From the NCBI GenBank assembly GCA_030015575.1, contig CM057339.1:702224761-702288760 (forward strand): a DNA stretch of 64,000 nucleotides. The letters are read 5' to 3'. A program made the position numbers and the translations under genes. The notes under the pieces are model-generated. The model worked only from the letters and a program-made list of their open reading frames with translations. It ran no database searches and was not told the DNA's origin. Shown piece after piece: positions 1 to 11,411 of the stretch; the stretch's first letter is position 1, and each line of letters starts with the position of its first letter. This DNA comes from Agapanthus africanus. Its lineage: Eukaryota; Streptophyta; Magnoliopsida; Asparagales; Amaryllidaceae.

Positions 1-2
1 TA

Positions 3-965
3 GGAAATGATATTCCTATGCTACAGTCTGTCAAAGGATTCTTGTCACACAGGTTCTCCATGAAAGACCTAGGTGATGCCTCTTACATTCTGGGGATTCA
101 GATCTATCGTGATAGATCTAAGAGGATGTTAGGACTTTCACAGTCCAGGTATATCAACACTATACTTAAAAGATTCAGTATGGAAGATTCTAAGCGCGGT
201 AATTTACCGGCTTGTCACGGAATCACCCTCTCCAAAGAGATGTCTCCCAAGACTGATTTGGAAAGGGATCGCATGTCGATTATACCCTACGCTTCTGCGG
301 TAAGCTCTATAATGTATGCGATGTTGTGCACCAGACCAGATGTAGCTTACGCACTAAGCGTGGTAAGCTGGTGTCAGTCAGACCCAGGGGAGAAGCACTG
401 GATAGCAGTAAAGAACATTCTAAAGTACCTAAGAAGGACTAAGGATATGTTCTTGATTTACGGCGGAAAAGTCCTCCAGATCGAGGCTTTTGCTGACTCC
501 AGCTTCCACAGTGACAAGGATGACTCCAAGTCCATGTCAGGTTATGTCTTTACCCTCAATGGAGGGGCGGTGTGCTGGAAGAGTTCCAAGCAGGACACCG
601 TTGCTGACTCGACGATGGAAGTGGAGTATATCGCAGCTTCTGATGCCGCAAAAGAAGCAGTCTGGGTAAAAAAGTTCTTAACAGAACTTCAGGTGGTTCC
701 ATCCATTGTTGATCCAATACCTCTATATTGTGACAACAACGGGGCTATAGCTTTAGCGAAGGAACCCAGGTCCCATCAAAAGACCAGACACATCTTGAGG
801 CGGTATCACCTGATCAGGGAGATCATAGATCGTCGGGAGATCGAGGTCCGGAGAGTTGCTACAGAGAAGAACACTGCAGATCCATTCACAAAGGCTTTAC
901 CTCAGACACAGTTCGAGAGGCTATTCGGGATGATAGGTCTTCGATACGCCAGTACATGGCCCTAG
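3..965 (+). CDS. copia pol, C-terminal RT and RNase H (K), open and 5'-partial
   Basis: The frame is open from the window edge to the TAG at 963-965, with no internal stop. It starts just after the YVDD catalytic box (reading GNDIPML), covers the RT thumb/connection region with an IPYASAV...YAMLCTRPD block, then RNase H. The RNase H acidic residues are present: D at 495-497 (ADSSF), E in the MEVEY block (618-626) and D at 732-734 (CDNNGA). It ends with the usual ADPFTKALPQ tail. The product is the polyprotein part that copies element RNA and degrades the RNA of the hybrid inside virus-like particles. No start codon is expected because this is the 3' end of a long polyprotein. Whether the upstream part is intact cannot be seen. 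Confidence 0.9.
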   Translation, partial: GNDIPMLQSVKGFLSHRFSMKDLGDASYILGIQIYRDRSKRMLGLSQSRYINTILKRFSMEDSKRGNLPACHGITLSKEMSPKTDLERDRMSIIPYASAVSSIMYAMLCTRPDVAYALSVVSWCQSDPGEKHWIAVKNILKYLRRTKDMFLIYGGKVLQIEAFADSSFHSDKDDSKSMSGYVFTLNGGAVCWKSSKQDTVADSTMEVEYIAASDAAKEAVWVKKFLTELQVVPSIVDPIPLYCDNNGAIALAKEPRSHQKTRHILRRYHLIREIIDRREIEVRRVATEKNTADPFTKALPQTQFERLFGMIGLRYASTWP

Positions 966-979
966 TGCAAGTGGGAGAT
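965..979 (+). promoter_or_regulatory. polypurine tract of K
   Basis: The purine-rich stretch gcaagtgggagat directly precedes the LTR TG. It is the priming site for plus-strand DNA synthesis. The same tract stands before the 3' LTRs of A, B and G and, on the other strand, of H. Confidence 0.85.
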
Positions 980-2895
980 TGTTAGTGTATATGCCCTAGG
1001 GGCCATTATTGTATCATACTAGCTTGTATATTACTTAATAGAAGCTTGGGATATTCACAGTTGTATTAACAGTCTTGCTCAACATATTAGTATGCTACTT
1101 GGTTTATATCTATCTTAATATGTGTATATGTTTATTTTAGCATATCGCAAATACATATTGATAGAGCCTATAAGATCTTGCTTGATTACCAGCGTTGTGA
1201 TGGCAGTCACACTAGTAGGTGCTGGGTAGTCTACAAGCACATCCTTTTTCAGGTCCCTAGTCATAGGATTATCGAGACAGGGCATCGATACTCCGGAGTA
1301 GACTAGTGTATACGCTTCTCGTCCCAGCAGGGGAGATGGTCTGTCCCACAGCCATTAGTACGTTGTACTGGAGATAGTATGCAGGTGCTCGTTGGGTTAG
1401 GGGTACACCTGACAGGACTCGCAGGGAACTGTTGGTTGGTATTATACCCGTCGTCAGTTAATAGTTCCCAGGTGACATGAGTACAGCATAGTCTGTAGAC
1501 TTGACACTGCTGCTTCGCCTCGAGTGTGTTCCCACTGTTCTTAGATTGCTACCCTACCAAGGCTCGACTGAGTCGTGCAAACAGGTAACAGTTGGGTGCA
1601 GTCCCGAAGCACTTGGAGGCAGTGGCGGTTAGATAGGAATCGTCTCTCCCGGTGTTGGGGGTTGATATCGCGCTGTGTTTGAAGAGCCATTACGCAAGGT
1701 CCTTGACCAGGACAGGCGAGATTTACTGGTAAGTGTTCCTATAGTTTCTCAAGGTGTAATGCGCTTCACTCCGACATGACTTATACCGCTATTAGGGGAC
1801 TGACGCTTGCCGCCCCTAGGCCCGATATGCGATAGTCTTAGACGAACAGACCGAACTGTACGGAGATTGTCACATTAGGCTCAGTAGGAGTTCGGATGGG
1901 TTTCCTCATCGGCCTTCTTATCGGCATCTACCTGGGGACCGTTACGTATAGCTAGTACTGCTTGCGGCCTGTGGTTAAACCCACTGCCAACGTAGTATCA
2001 AGTCTTTAGAGTCCCACACAGAGGGTTTCCCTAATTCAGGCGAAACGATATAGAGGTCGTATGGTTTTACGACAGGGTTTGGACATATATGTGTACTTGT
2101 GCACGTGTAATGTTCGGACAGATTATACTAACGGGCTTTAGTTTAAGCCAGATTCTAGTATTAGATTATTGGATATATGCAGTCTCAGTATATTTGTGTT
2201 TTTCGTAAATACGGATGGGAAGGACATTCTCGTAATTAGTCGAGAAGCTTCTAGAAGAAAGGTGACTCATTTAGTTTTAATTCATTTGTGAATTAAACTT
2301 TATGAGGTAGAGAGGTGATGTGTAATTTTCATTAATTGCACCATGAGTCATGAGGTGATTCACCTCAAGGTAATTAATGAAGCATGATTGTTGATTTTAT
2401 ATATTATTGTTTAGATATTTTGTTATGCTTCATTATTTATCCAAATGACTTAAGATTCAATCCATTATCACATACACATTCTCTCTCCTCAAGCTCTCAT
2501 CTTCTTCATCCTAACCCTAATCATCTCATGTGTTGAGAACCCTAGGGTTAGCAAGACTAATAGATCCTTAATCTATCTCTATATCCTCTAGGTCACTTGG
2601 ATTAGCAATCCTAGCCACTTAGTTTCCTCAAGTTAGAGGTTAAAACTTGGAGAAGGAACTCTCGGGTGGATCTTCTATCACATCAAGGAGGCCGACGAGG
2701 AGGCGAACAACAAGAACAAGAAGGACTAGTATCTTGAGGTATAATCTTCTTTCATAGTAGTTAACTACTTCTAGATAGTTTGTTAGTTAGGGTTTAGCAA
2801 AGATCCGTTTGATAGTCGATGTTACTTTGAACAAAATGATGGTTTTACATATTCCGCCTCCCCGCATCTTGTGGGGTGTGTAACGTTGACTTACA
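980..2895 (+). repeat. 3' LTR of K
   Basis: Starts TGTTAG and ends CA. It is 1.9 kb long and aligns by eye along its length with the LTRs of A. It contains the core blocks shared by all copia LTRs here, for example the AACAGACC..ACTGTACGGAG block near 1845 and the GAGTCCCACACAGAGG block near 2010. Confidence 0.9.
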
Positions 2896-4469
2896 CAAAC
2901 CCTTTCCATACCATCACTTATCTTTCCCCACTTCTTCACGTCGATAGGTGCCGTGTTCTTCTACCAACCAGTGCATTACATTGATAAAATCTTTGAATGG
3001 TTGGTATTGACTTTCGGTCTTTGTAAAAATTTGCATTGACCAATAACTTTACCCCCCTCTTATGATTTTAAAAGCTTAATTTTGTTTAACTCAAGTTTGG
3101 GGGGTTATAAATTTTGGCTCTTGAAAATAAAATTTGTACACAAAATTGTGAGCCAAAAATAAGTTTGGGGGAGATTTTCTTGTTCATTTATTCTTGTACC
3201 CCGTTAATAATTTTTCCTCCCAAGTCTACAGGTTTTTGAGATTTAAAAGATGACAACAGTGAGGACGCTGCTTTAAAGAGGTTTGGGGGAGGTTTGTGCT
3301 TATTTATGCATTACTTTGCATTACACCTTGCATAAGCATAAAATTTTCAAAAATTTTCTTTTATAATAAAAGATTAGAAATTGAAAAATTACATTTAAAA
3401 GATTGGAAGAATTTAAGAAAACCAAGAAAGTTAGATATTTTCTTAAACGAAACTAGTAATAAGTAGTTATGAGCCGTTGTCCCAAGGATTAGTAAGATGA
3501 AGGAAGTCACTAATCTGAGGATAAAAATAAATCTGAAAAATAGTTCCTATTCTGGAAGCCAAACATTTGAACGTTGATACCCTACTATACGCGCTTACAC
3601 ACGTCTTGAAAGTCAGGATAGTAGAGGATACCTTGAAATGCTCTTGTCTAAAAGCCAAAGTATGAAGAAAATAATAAATGAAGCATAAAAGTTTAAAATG
3701 GTGAAGAAAAATGAACATTGGTTTTGTAATCACCAAGGCAGCATAAAAAAATATAGCGATGGTGCTTCATCACCTAGTGCCTTAGACCAACTGGTTTAAG
3801 AGTCACTGGTAAGCCTTAAGTGTTGCAAGACGAGAAAATTACTAATTACGCCTAATATGTGAGCACATTTAGTAATCGATCTGTTAGCACCTCAAGAAAT
3901 ATTAACGGTCGCATGAAAAATGTGTGAGCAATTCCATCTAAAATATTCACCGACTAAAAAGTACTGAGGTAAATGGACAAGAGTATGATAGCTTGAATTG
4001 AATTCTCCAAATGTAGGGATGTCTTTTACACACACGTAGGGGTATATGATCGGTGTTTGGAGAAAAGGTAGTGATGAAGAATAAAGGCGATGTTTTATTG
4101 AGGGATGATGTGATTTCTAACATCTTTTCATGACTATTAAGATAGGGCTCATGACAACCGAAAAGGTAGCATAGTTGAAAACTCTGATTTTCATGTTCTT
4201 TCTTTTATAATTCTTATCTTTATATATAACTTTCACAGTCTTTCTTTTATTATGGGATTTTGTTGGTGCAATCCACTGAAAACCCTCAGAAGACAACACT
4301 CCTCTTACTAGGGACACCTAGAGGTTTAAAGGCTTGTTGCACGTGCTCAGTGCAATCGTGTTGTCTACGAAAGTATACTAGTTAGTTTTTATTTTTTCTT
4401 TCTAATTTTCTCCTTCTGCTGAATAAAAGAAGTTTGCTTGGGACGATCAATGTCAAGTTTGGGGGTATT
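2896..4469 (+). other. 3' internal region of E, no gene recognised
   Basis: AT-rich DNA between the K insertion and the LTR. I see no pol domain on either strand. The short open stretches (for example minus strand 3467-3736 and 4117-4317) have no recognisable motif. It resembles the long non-coding segment that follows pol in Athila/Tat elements. The polypurine tract is at about 4451-4469. Confidence 0.6.
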
Positions 4470-6144
4470 TGTTCAGTCGAAATTATTGCAATTTTTAACA
4501 TAACAATTTCTTCACTTTTCTAATTATCTAAGGGTGTTTGTTATAAATATAACACATATTACAAGTTCATCTGGAAAATATCAATTACCATGTGTTATAC
4601 ATTATAATCAAAATTTTTGAAAGAAATTGTATGTTTATTATTTCACGCATAATATTGTATATCTCTATCATTCTTCATTGAGGTCTTGTGCAAAAATTAA
4701 CCCAGATCAGATATCGGAATCAGAAATTCGCCGATAAAATACAGGAAATCAAAGAGTTAAATTCTGGCAGAGATTCAGAAGAGATAAAAAAGATTCTAGA
4801 TATTAAATATAAACCCAGAGACCAACATTAGAAGACTCAAGAAATTTGAAGTCATGATCTCACCGCGGACGAGTCAGGCCGAGTCGCCGCGGATCCGCAG
4901 CCGAGTCAGGGGATCATAGGACAGAAGCTTCCTTATAACGTCTTAGCTTGCTGAGGACGCTTCATAACTATCTAGCTTATTCTAGAAGCCTCTGTATAAC
5001 AACCTAGCTTATTGGGGAAGCTTGATTAGGGACTATAAAAAGGACCTATGCCTACATTAAAAAGGTTGTTGATTTTTAGTACACATTTTATACACAACTA
5101 CAAAAACAATTTAGATCCAATTTCAAGAACGCCAAATCTCAAGATCAAGAATCATCGAGAAGTTCATCAAGCGATTCAACAAAAGATCATTTATGCGAAG
5201 CCGATCGTCATCAACGAGCACGTGATCCTCGATAGATCCAAGACTTACGGTGATCGAGCAAAGCGAAGATCGACGGAGAAATTACCTCTTTAAGGGAGTG
5301 ATCGAGAGCTATTCTTCTTGTAATCTCGGATTGAAGAAGTTGTAATTTGAAGTTGAATAATAAAGGTGATCATTACTTTTAGTCTTGCTTTCTTTAAATT
5401 TTCGCATTATGAAATCTCTGTTTGTTGATTCTTCTATTTTCATAATGTGTGAGTAAATCTCCGTTTGCTAAGAATTTGAAAGAATTTGGTAGATCAAATG
5501 GTGAGAAGATCCTATATTCATCTTAAGTCTTATAGAGCTAAACTTTAGCATAAAAAATCATCAATGTCCAAATTGTGAGCGAGATCAATTTATTTATGAA
5601 TTTCGTCACAATTTAGAGATTAGATTGATGATCTTTCTTGTTAAAGGTTAGATAAGAATGGCAATCAATGAAAGGACAAGGGGCAATGACGGAGAAACCC
5701 TAGTTTCTTCAAAGGATCCCTAATTCTCATTTATAGCCATCTACCTAGTTTTAATTCAACCAATAGATAAGATGAATCATCTTGAATAATCATCATTGGT
5801 TGCTAATTCCATTCGAATCCTGCAAGCCTTCTTCAATTTTCTTGATAACTATCTTGAACATTTTCTTGAATTTCCTTTCTTGAAAACAATTTCTTGAATT
5901 TCTTGAAATGATTACTTCAACCAAATCTTAAACAATTTCTTGATTTTCTTTACTATTTCTTTCGACTCAACTAAAGCAAGATTTTATGAATTCCTCGAAT
6001 CCCAGAGGACGACCCGTACTCACTAACGCTCGTTACAAGCGACACCATTATTGATTGCGGTTATTATACGACTAAAACCTTACGTCACTTCTTTACTACT
6101 ACATCTTTTCTTTAAAATCAAAGAAGTGAAAATCAATTCAATCA
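4470..6144 (+). repeat. 3' LTR of gypsy element E
   Basis: Starts TGTTCAGTCG right after the polypurine tract and ends ..caattcaatca. It aligns with the LTR of J at the right end of the window: same start, same GC-rich GGATCC-centred module (here 4863-4898), same TATA region and same AATAAA. Near its 3' end it has the ACCCGTACTCA..AAGCGACACC..ATTGATTGCGG block also found in C and in the solo LTR. No protein is encoded. Confidence 0.85.
5034..5040 (+). promoter_or_regulatory. TATA box of the E LTR
   Basis: TATAAAA in the context gactataaaaagg, about 565 bp into the LTR. A TATAAAA sits at the equivalent place in J (63094-63100). An AATAAA (5359-5364) follows about 320 bp downstream, giving a plausible U3-R layout. 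Confidence 0.65.
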
Positions 6145-6536
6145 AGTCCGTCCGGTGTACTCACCTCTAGTGATCACCTGTATACTATCTTAGGTGACAC
6201 AACACCAATGTCTTGTGAGACCGGCCCCCACCCCTCTTCGGGATCTAGAAATGTATGCAGTAGTCTACTCCGGAATATCAATGCCCAGTCTTTATACTCC
6301 CACGACTAGGGACATTTAAGGATGTGCTTATAGACAACCCAGCTCCCACGTATATGATTGCCATCATAACGCTTGTAGTCAAGATAGAATTCTATAGGCT
6401 TCATCAATGATGAAGACAAGCCAGATAGCATACTATCACCTAAGCAAGACTGTTCTACCTGTATAAGTCCTCATTCAATTATCATAATTGCCTAGTTGGA
6501 ATCACAATAATTGTCTTGAGGAAACTATATCCAACA
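6145..6536 (-). repeat. 3' LTR of D, first ~390 bp
   Basis: On the minus strand it begins TGTTGG at 6536 and runs to the E insertion. It aligns with the start of the D 5' LTR (35555-35945). Plus-strand text around 6150-6180 matches the 35560-35590 region, which shows that E interrupts one LTR. Confidence 0.85.
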
Positions 6537-7995
6537 ATCTCCTAATTGCACTCAAGGACATTTTTTGCGGTATCGTGTACCCACAGCTCATGTGTTACCG
6601 AACACCCAACTTCTCTACTAGTCAGTTTTGCAAACTATGTTTGTGAAACTTAATATGTTCGAGAAATAGCTTCAGTGAGTGGATCCGCTACAATGTTCCA
6701 ACTTCATCTCTCTATATCTCAACTTTGTGGAGATCAACAGTCTCCCAAACTGAGCGATACCCCACCTCAAGGATTTGTCTGGATACTTGATGGGACCAAG
6801 TTCATCAATGAACAACTCGATCAAACAAACTTCTTAGGCTGTATCCTCTGTTGAGTCATAACCAGTATTCTGCACCATGATTACCTCAGTATCCCTATTG
6901 GAACACTATCCAATATACTGATCCTTAGAAGAGGCTAAACTCAAAACTCTGACAGCATCTCTGTCATCTAGGTCACCTTGGAAACCTGAACCGATAACCG
7001 CCTTCCAGAGGAGGCTTCCATTATCTTATACCAAGAATATCCTCTTATGTTCATAATAGCTTTCCTTTGTTTCTCTACGATTGAATTAATATCTGCCTAT
7101 TGCAACTATTGCAAAAGCAATATCTGGTGTAGTACAAGACATTTCATGATTGATTCAATTGCTTAAGCAAGTGATATGTCAATCATGCCAGTCCCTCTCC
7201 TCATTAGTCTAGAAGACATCTTTTCAGAGAGGGTGGCTCCATCATCTGCAGGTACACCACCACATCAGGAGTCATCTATTCAAAAATACTTTTAGAATGC
7301 TGTCCAAGTACCCGGATTGGGAAACTCCCCAAATCTAGATCTAATACCATAGATCTAGTCACCAGAATTCATGATATATTATCCATATCCATCGTGGAGA
7401 AAACACTATGTGACAACTAAAGTTTGACCGATTGTAGTACAGGAACATCACTTCCTATATGAAGTATGTCATCCAAATCCCTGGATAGTACTTCCTACAT
7501 CCTTCTTACTAGATTCATCTATTGTTTTGATGAAGTCAATCACCTTGATAGTCACATCAAAACAGATGATCTATTTCATCTATCCATGCTTTAGTCTACG
7601 AATATACATAAGCAACATACACACCTTTCGCTACTCCCACTGGCTACGATAACCCTCTGGCAGAGTCATATACACGTGCACTTCCAAATTCCCCATTTGA
7701 AATGATGTTATAATCGTCCATCTACCAGATATCATAACCAATAACAGCATCAACACCAAGTCATATCCATATGGACTTCAGCGTAGACACTGAAGTAGAA
7801 ATCACATCACAATCCACAATGGGTATTTGATAAAAAAAACATTACAACAAGGTCAACCTTATTAGGTTAGTACCTTTCCACCAGCACAGATCTCAAAAGA
7901 TCTACTTCCTCCTAATGGGTTTTACACCTTCAGGAGCATCCAGCATAGTCCAAAATCCATGACTTGCTGAAGTGCGTGGAGTCCATCTTGGGTAT
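6537..7995 (-). pseudogene. decayed copia RNase H and RT of D
   Basis: Read on the minus strand, short blocks align with the intact RNase H and RT of K and G: the tail region at 6660-6690, a polypurine-like end next to the LTR, the SLSKEMS-type block near 7200-7235, and the region upstream of the YVDD box near 7600-7700. Every frame is broken by stops and indels and no open run exceeds a few dozen codons. The part from about 7744 is repeated at about 29485 (see the duplication entry). It is not functional. Confidence 0.75.
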
Positions 7996-8000
7996 GAAAT

Positions 8001-10008
8001 TGTTAGTGATATATGCCCTAGAGGCCATTATTGTATCATATTGGATTGTATATTACTTAATGGAAGCTTGGGATATACACGGATATAGTAAGAGTCTTGC
8101 TCGAAATGGTAGTATGCTGCCTAGTTTGTTTCTACCTCAATATATGCATGTGTTTTCTTAGCATATCGCTTATACATATTGGTAGAGCCCTTAGGATTTT
8201 TGCTTGATTACCAGCGTTGTGATGGAAGTCACACTAGAGCGGGCTGGGTAATCTATAAGCACACCCTATACAGGTCCCTAGTCGTATGATTATCGAGACG
8301 GGACATTGATACTCCATAGTAGACTAGTGTATACGCTTCTCATCCCAGCAGGGGAGATGGTCTGTCCCACAACCATTAGTACTTCGTACTGGAGATAGTA
8401 GGCAGGTGCTCATTAGGTTATAATTACACTGGGCAGGACTTGTCGGGAACTGTTGGTGGGTATTATACCTGTCGTCGGATAGCAGTTCCCAGGTGACATG
8501 AGTACAGCTTAGTTCGTCGACTTGACACTGCTACTTCGCCTCAAGTGTGTTCCTACTGTACTTTGATTACTACCCTACCACGGCTCAAAGGAGTCATGCA
8601 AACAGGTAGTAGTTAGGTGCGGTCCCGAAGCACTTGGAGGCAATGGCGGTTAGATAGGATTTGTCTCTCCCGGTATTGGGGGTTGATATTGCGCTGTGTT
8701 CGAAAGGCCATTACACAAAGTCCTTGGCCAACGAAAGTGAGATTTACTGGTAGGTATTCCAGTAGTTTCTTAGAATATTTTTGGCTACTCTCCGACACAA
8801 CTTATTGCACCATTAAGGGTCTGATGATTACCGCCCCCTAGGCCCGATATGCGATACTCTTAGACGAACAGACCGGACTGTATAGAGATTGTCACATACA
8901 GGGTCAGTAGGAGTTCGGATGAGTTAGCTCATCGGCCTTCTTATCGACACATACCTGGGTAGCCGTTACGTGCAGCTAGTATCTCTTACGGCTTGGGGAT
9001 AAACCCACTGCCAGCGTTGTGTCGAGTCTTTAGAGTCCCACATAGAGAGTTTCCTTGCACCGGGCAAAAGTTGTAGAGGTTGTATAGTTTTACGGCAGGG
9101 CTTCGATCACTTACATGTACTAGTGCACATATGATAATTGGGCGGATAATACAAGTGGGCTTTGGTTTAAGCCGGATCCTAGTATTATATTGATGGATTG
9201 TTTCGTCTCTTAGTATTCGTTTTCTTCGGAATACGGATGCAGGTATGTATATACGGATGAGGGGCATTCTCGTAATTCATCGGGATTGGCTTCTAGAAGG
9301 GGGACACCTATTAGGGTTTTATTCTTTTTGGATTAAACTTTATTTGGGTGGAGGAAATGAGGTGGATTTTGAGCATTGAACCTAGCGTGGCTACTTGGTG
9401 ACTCATGGTCATGAGTCACCAAAAGATATTTATGAAGAGTTGTAGATATTTTAATGTGATATTTATCTCATAAAATATCTTATATTCTTTATTCTATCAA
9501 AAGAGGGCAGCCATGCCTCCTTCAAGCTTGACTTCTCCTTTCTCATTTCCTCAACTCTCTTCTTCTTCCTCTCAACTAAAAACCCTAAAAGTTTTCATGT
9601 GTTGAGAATCCTAAGGTTCCAAGAAACAAATCTCTCCATCTTTTCACTCTACACAACCTAGGACTTCTAGTTTAGCGAACTAGAAACTGTAGTTACCTCG
9701 GATTTGAGGAAGGAGCTCGAACTATGGACTTTCGGGTGGATCGTCTTTGACTCGAGGAGGCTGTCGAGGTTGCGTTGATCCGTTCCGATTCTTAGAGCCT
9801 ACGAAGACGAGGAGGACAACAATGAAGACCCGAAGGACATGTATCATGTGGTATAACTTTGTACCCGAGTAGTTAAACCTCAAGTAGTTTGCTAGCTATG
9901 GTTTATGTTCGATCCTTTGTTCTAGTCGGTGTTGCGAAGCCCGTAAAAATCATTTTTTGCTATTTCCGCCTCCCCGCGAACACGTGGGGTGCGCGATATC
10001 GACTTGCA
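8001..10008 (+). repeat. 5' LTR of A
   Basis: TGTTAG...CA, 2.0 kb, 9 bases longer at the start of its subfamily consensus than K by eye but otherwise collinear with K and with the A 3' LTR. Short open frames in it (for example minus 8986-9267) recur in the 3' LTR and have no protein features. Confidence 0.92.
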
Positions 10009-10009
10009 A

Positions 10010-10021
10010 TGGTATCAGATC
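10010..10021 (+). promoter_or_regulatory. primer binding site of A
   Basis: TGGTATCAGATC, one base after the LTR. It is complementary to the 3' end of initiator Met tRNA, as in most plant copia elements, with a late mismatch against the TGGTATCAGAGC seen in B, D and G. Confidence 0.85.
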
Positions 10022-11411
10022 CTCTCATAAACCTTAGATAGCCTGTAGTTACGTTAGATATCAGTTGTTTTTCTCGCGCAAAAACTGCCGAAAAACAGTT
10101 TCCAAAATTGATGTTTTGAGTTGTTTGCACACCCCGTGAGCTCACGGTTTGAACGGAGAAGCCGCGGGGTAGAGCATGCACAACCCGGGGACCCTCCGGG
10201 GGGGCCGAATGGCTAGGCCCACTCCCCAAGACCACTACAAGGTGGTCTTGGCGGTGGGGACCCGAAACTGCCCTACCTTGGGCAGTTTTGGGTCTGCCTC
10301 ACCCCCTGGCCACTTCGTGGTGGCTTCGGGGGTGGGGTACCCCCTTTAGGCCCCCCGACTCGAAGTTAATTGCATTCTTTAACTTCCCGGGAAGATTCAG
10401 GCGGGTTTCGAGTTCGTTTCGACTCTCGGATTGGCTCAAAACGATCGGTTTTGGAACTTTAGCTCACTGGATTTTCATGTCTTGGAAAATTGGTTCAGTT
10501 TGCTAATTGCGTGCGGAATTCTAATGTCATAGTTACTTTACAAGATTTGTGATGTATATATGTGTTTGGAAACTTCGACTAATTTCTATATGTCGATTAG
10601 TCGGGGTTGCACATATCTGTGATGATATTATATTGGTTTGTGTATATGAAATTTATTGGATCGTCGTGAATGGATAGTCGGGGATGTGAGATGAGGGTTT
10701 TCATTCTTTCATTCAATGTAAAATTTGTAAAGTGATGTAATATTATTTTGCAAGGCACATCAGGATTGAGGTTGTAGCAACCGTTATATTATTTCTTTTA
10801 CTGTTTTCTGCTCTTAGGATAGACCCAAGGTGGGGTGCACAAACTACCGGGTTCTTGAAGTGCAGAGTGGCCTACTCACTTTGTTGAGGGAGATTGCTTC
10901 ACTTCGGGAATTTGGCGGGTGGTTTGCCGCACTCGTAGGGGTCTAGGATGGGGTTTGGCTATTCATCACGACCGTGAAATCCGTCTTTCATTACAGGCTC
11001 AAACGAAACGCGGAATTCCTAATATATCCAATAAGTTCATCTGTGATCTGGAATGCCTATTATTGCATGAGACGAATGTATATATCTATATATGATATCT
11101 AGTAGGCATTGTTTATGTTTTGCATCCGCACTAGTCCAGACCCCGCTCTGTCGTTAGTTAAGTAACCTAACGGGTGATGACGGGGCCCAGTGGCGAATGC
11201 GAATGGCATAAGTGGACATGGTATTTTCTTCTTTTTCTGTGATGATAGGTGTAAATGATAGGACTGCATTACATTAATTCAGAGCAAAAAAACCAAAGAT
11301 GAATCGTTGGAACAAATTTTAAAACAACTCGGTTATTTTAAAACGGGAGACTTTTAAGTGCGGAGCTTAAACCACTCCTTTTAAAAGCTATCAGGTTCCT
11401 TCGATTATATC
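10022..11411 (+). other. leader of A, 5' part (before the B insertion)
   Basis: Untranslated leader. It contains a GC-rich hairpin cluster (next entry) and a collinear set of blocks shared with the leaders of the other copia elements, such as the ccgcactagtcc..ctctgtcgttag segment near 11127 and the gcgaatgcgaatggcataag segment near 11192. The small open frames 9960-10235 (-) and 10288-10506 (+) cover the hairpin cluster and look like by-products of its composition. Confidence 0.7.
10226..10336 (+). promoter_or_regulatory. three consecutive GC-rich hairpins in the A leader
   Basis: Hairpin 1: CCAAGACCAC (10226-10235) pairs perfectly with 10242-10251 around a 6 nt loop. Hairpin 2: 10261-10273 pairs with 10280-10292, 13 bp with one G-U, loop tacctt. 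Hairpin 3: 10298-10306 with 10328-10336, with a smaller inner stem CCAC/GTGG. The core of hairpin 2, ACTGCCC..GGGCAGT, is the same stem found with a different loop in B and G. A role in dimerisation or packaging is inference. Confidence 0.7.

Larger units (their letters stand above)
1..2895 (+). mobile_element. Ty1/copia retrotransposon K, Angela/BARE-like, 3' part
   Basis: The visible part runs from the middle of reverse transcriptase through RNase H, the polypurine tract and the 3' LTR; the 5' LTR, gag, protease and integrase lie before the window. The LTR ends in ..gacttaca, matching the LTR end of element A. The next five bases, caaac (2896-2900), are the expected target-site duplication, but its partner is outside the window. 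The flank beyond is the 3' internal region of a gypsy element, so K is inserted in E. Family assignment comes from the LTR start (TGTTAGTGTATATGCCC) and the pol motifs. It is the least decayed coding part in the window. Confidence 0.9.
2896..6144 (+). mobile_element. Ty3/gypsy-type element E (Athila/Tat-like), 3' part
   Basis: About 1.57 kb of internal, apparently non-coding DNA is followed by a polypurine tract and a complete 3' LTR. The internal part has several purine-rich blocks of the form aagtttggggg (near 3092, 3163, 3281 and 4455), a habit of the non-chromovirus Athila/Tat gypsy group. No gag-pol is visible; it lies before K or outside the window. The downstream flank is a copia LTR on the minus strand, so E is inserted in the 3' LTR of D; the predicted duplication is agtcc at 6145-6149. 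The lineage is inferred from PPT style and LTR homology with J, not from protein domains. Confidence 0.75.

Noticed and set aside
4470..6144. Open frame 5048-5293 as a small gene
   Set aside because: It lies entirely within the LTR of E, begins just after the TATA box and has no protein features.
10010..10021. tRNA gene fragment at TGGTATCAG sites
   Set aside because: These are 12 nt primer binding sites next to LTRs; no cloverleaf can be formed around them.
9960..10506. Possible short proteins at 9960-10235 (-) and 10288-10506 (+)
   Set aside because: They cover the LTR end and the hairpin cluster; the composition explains the open frames.
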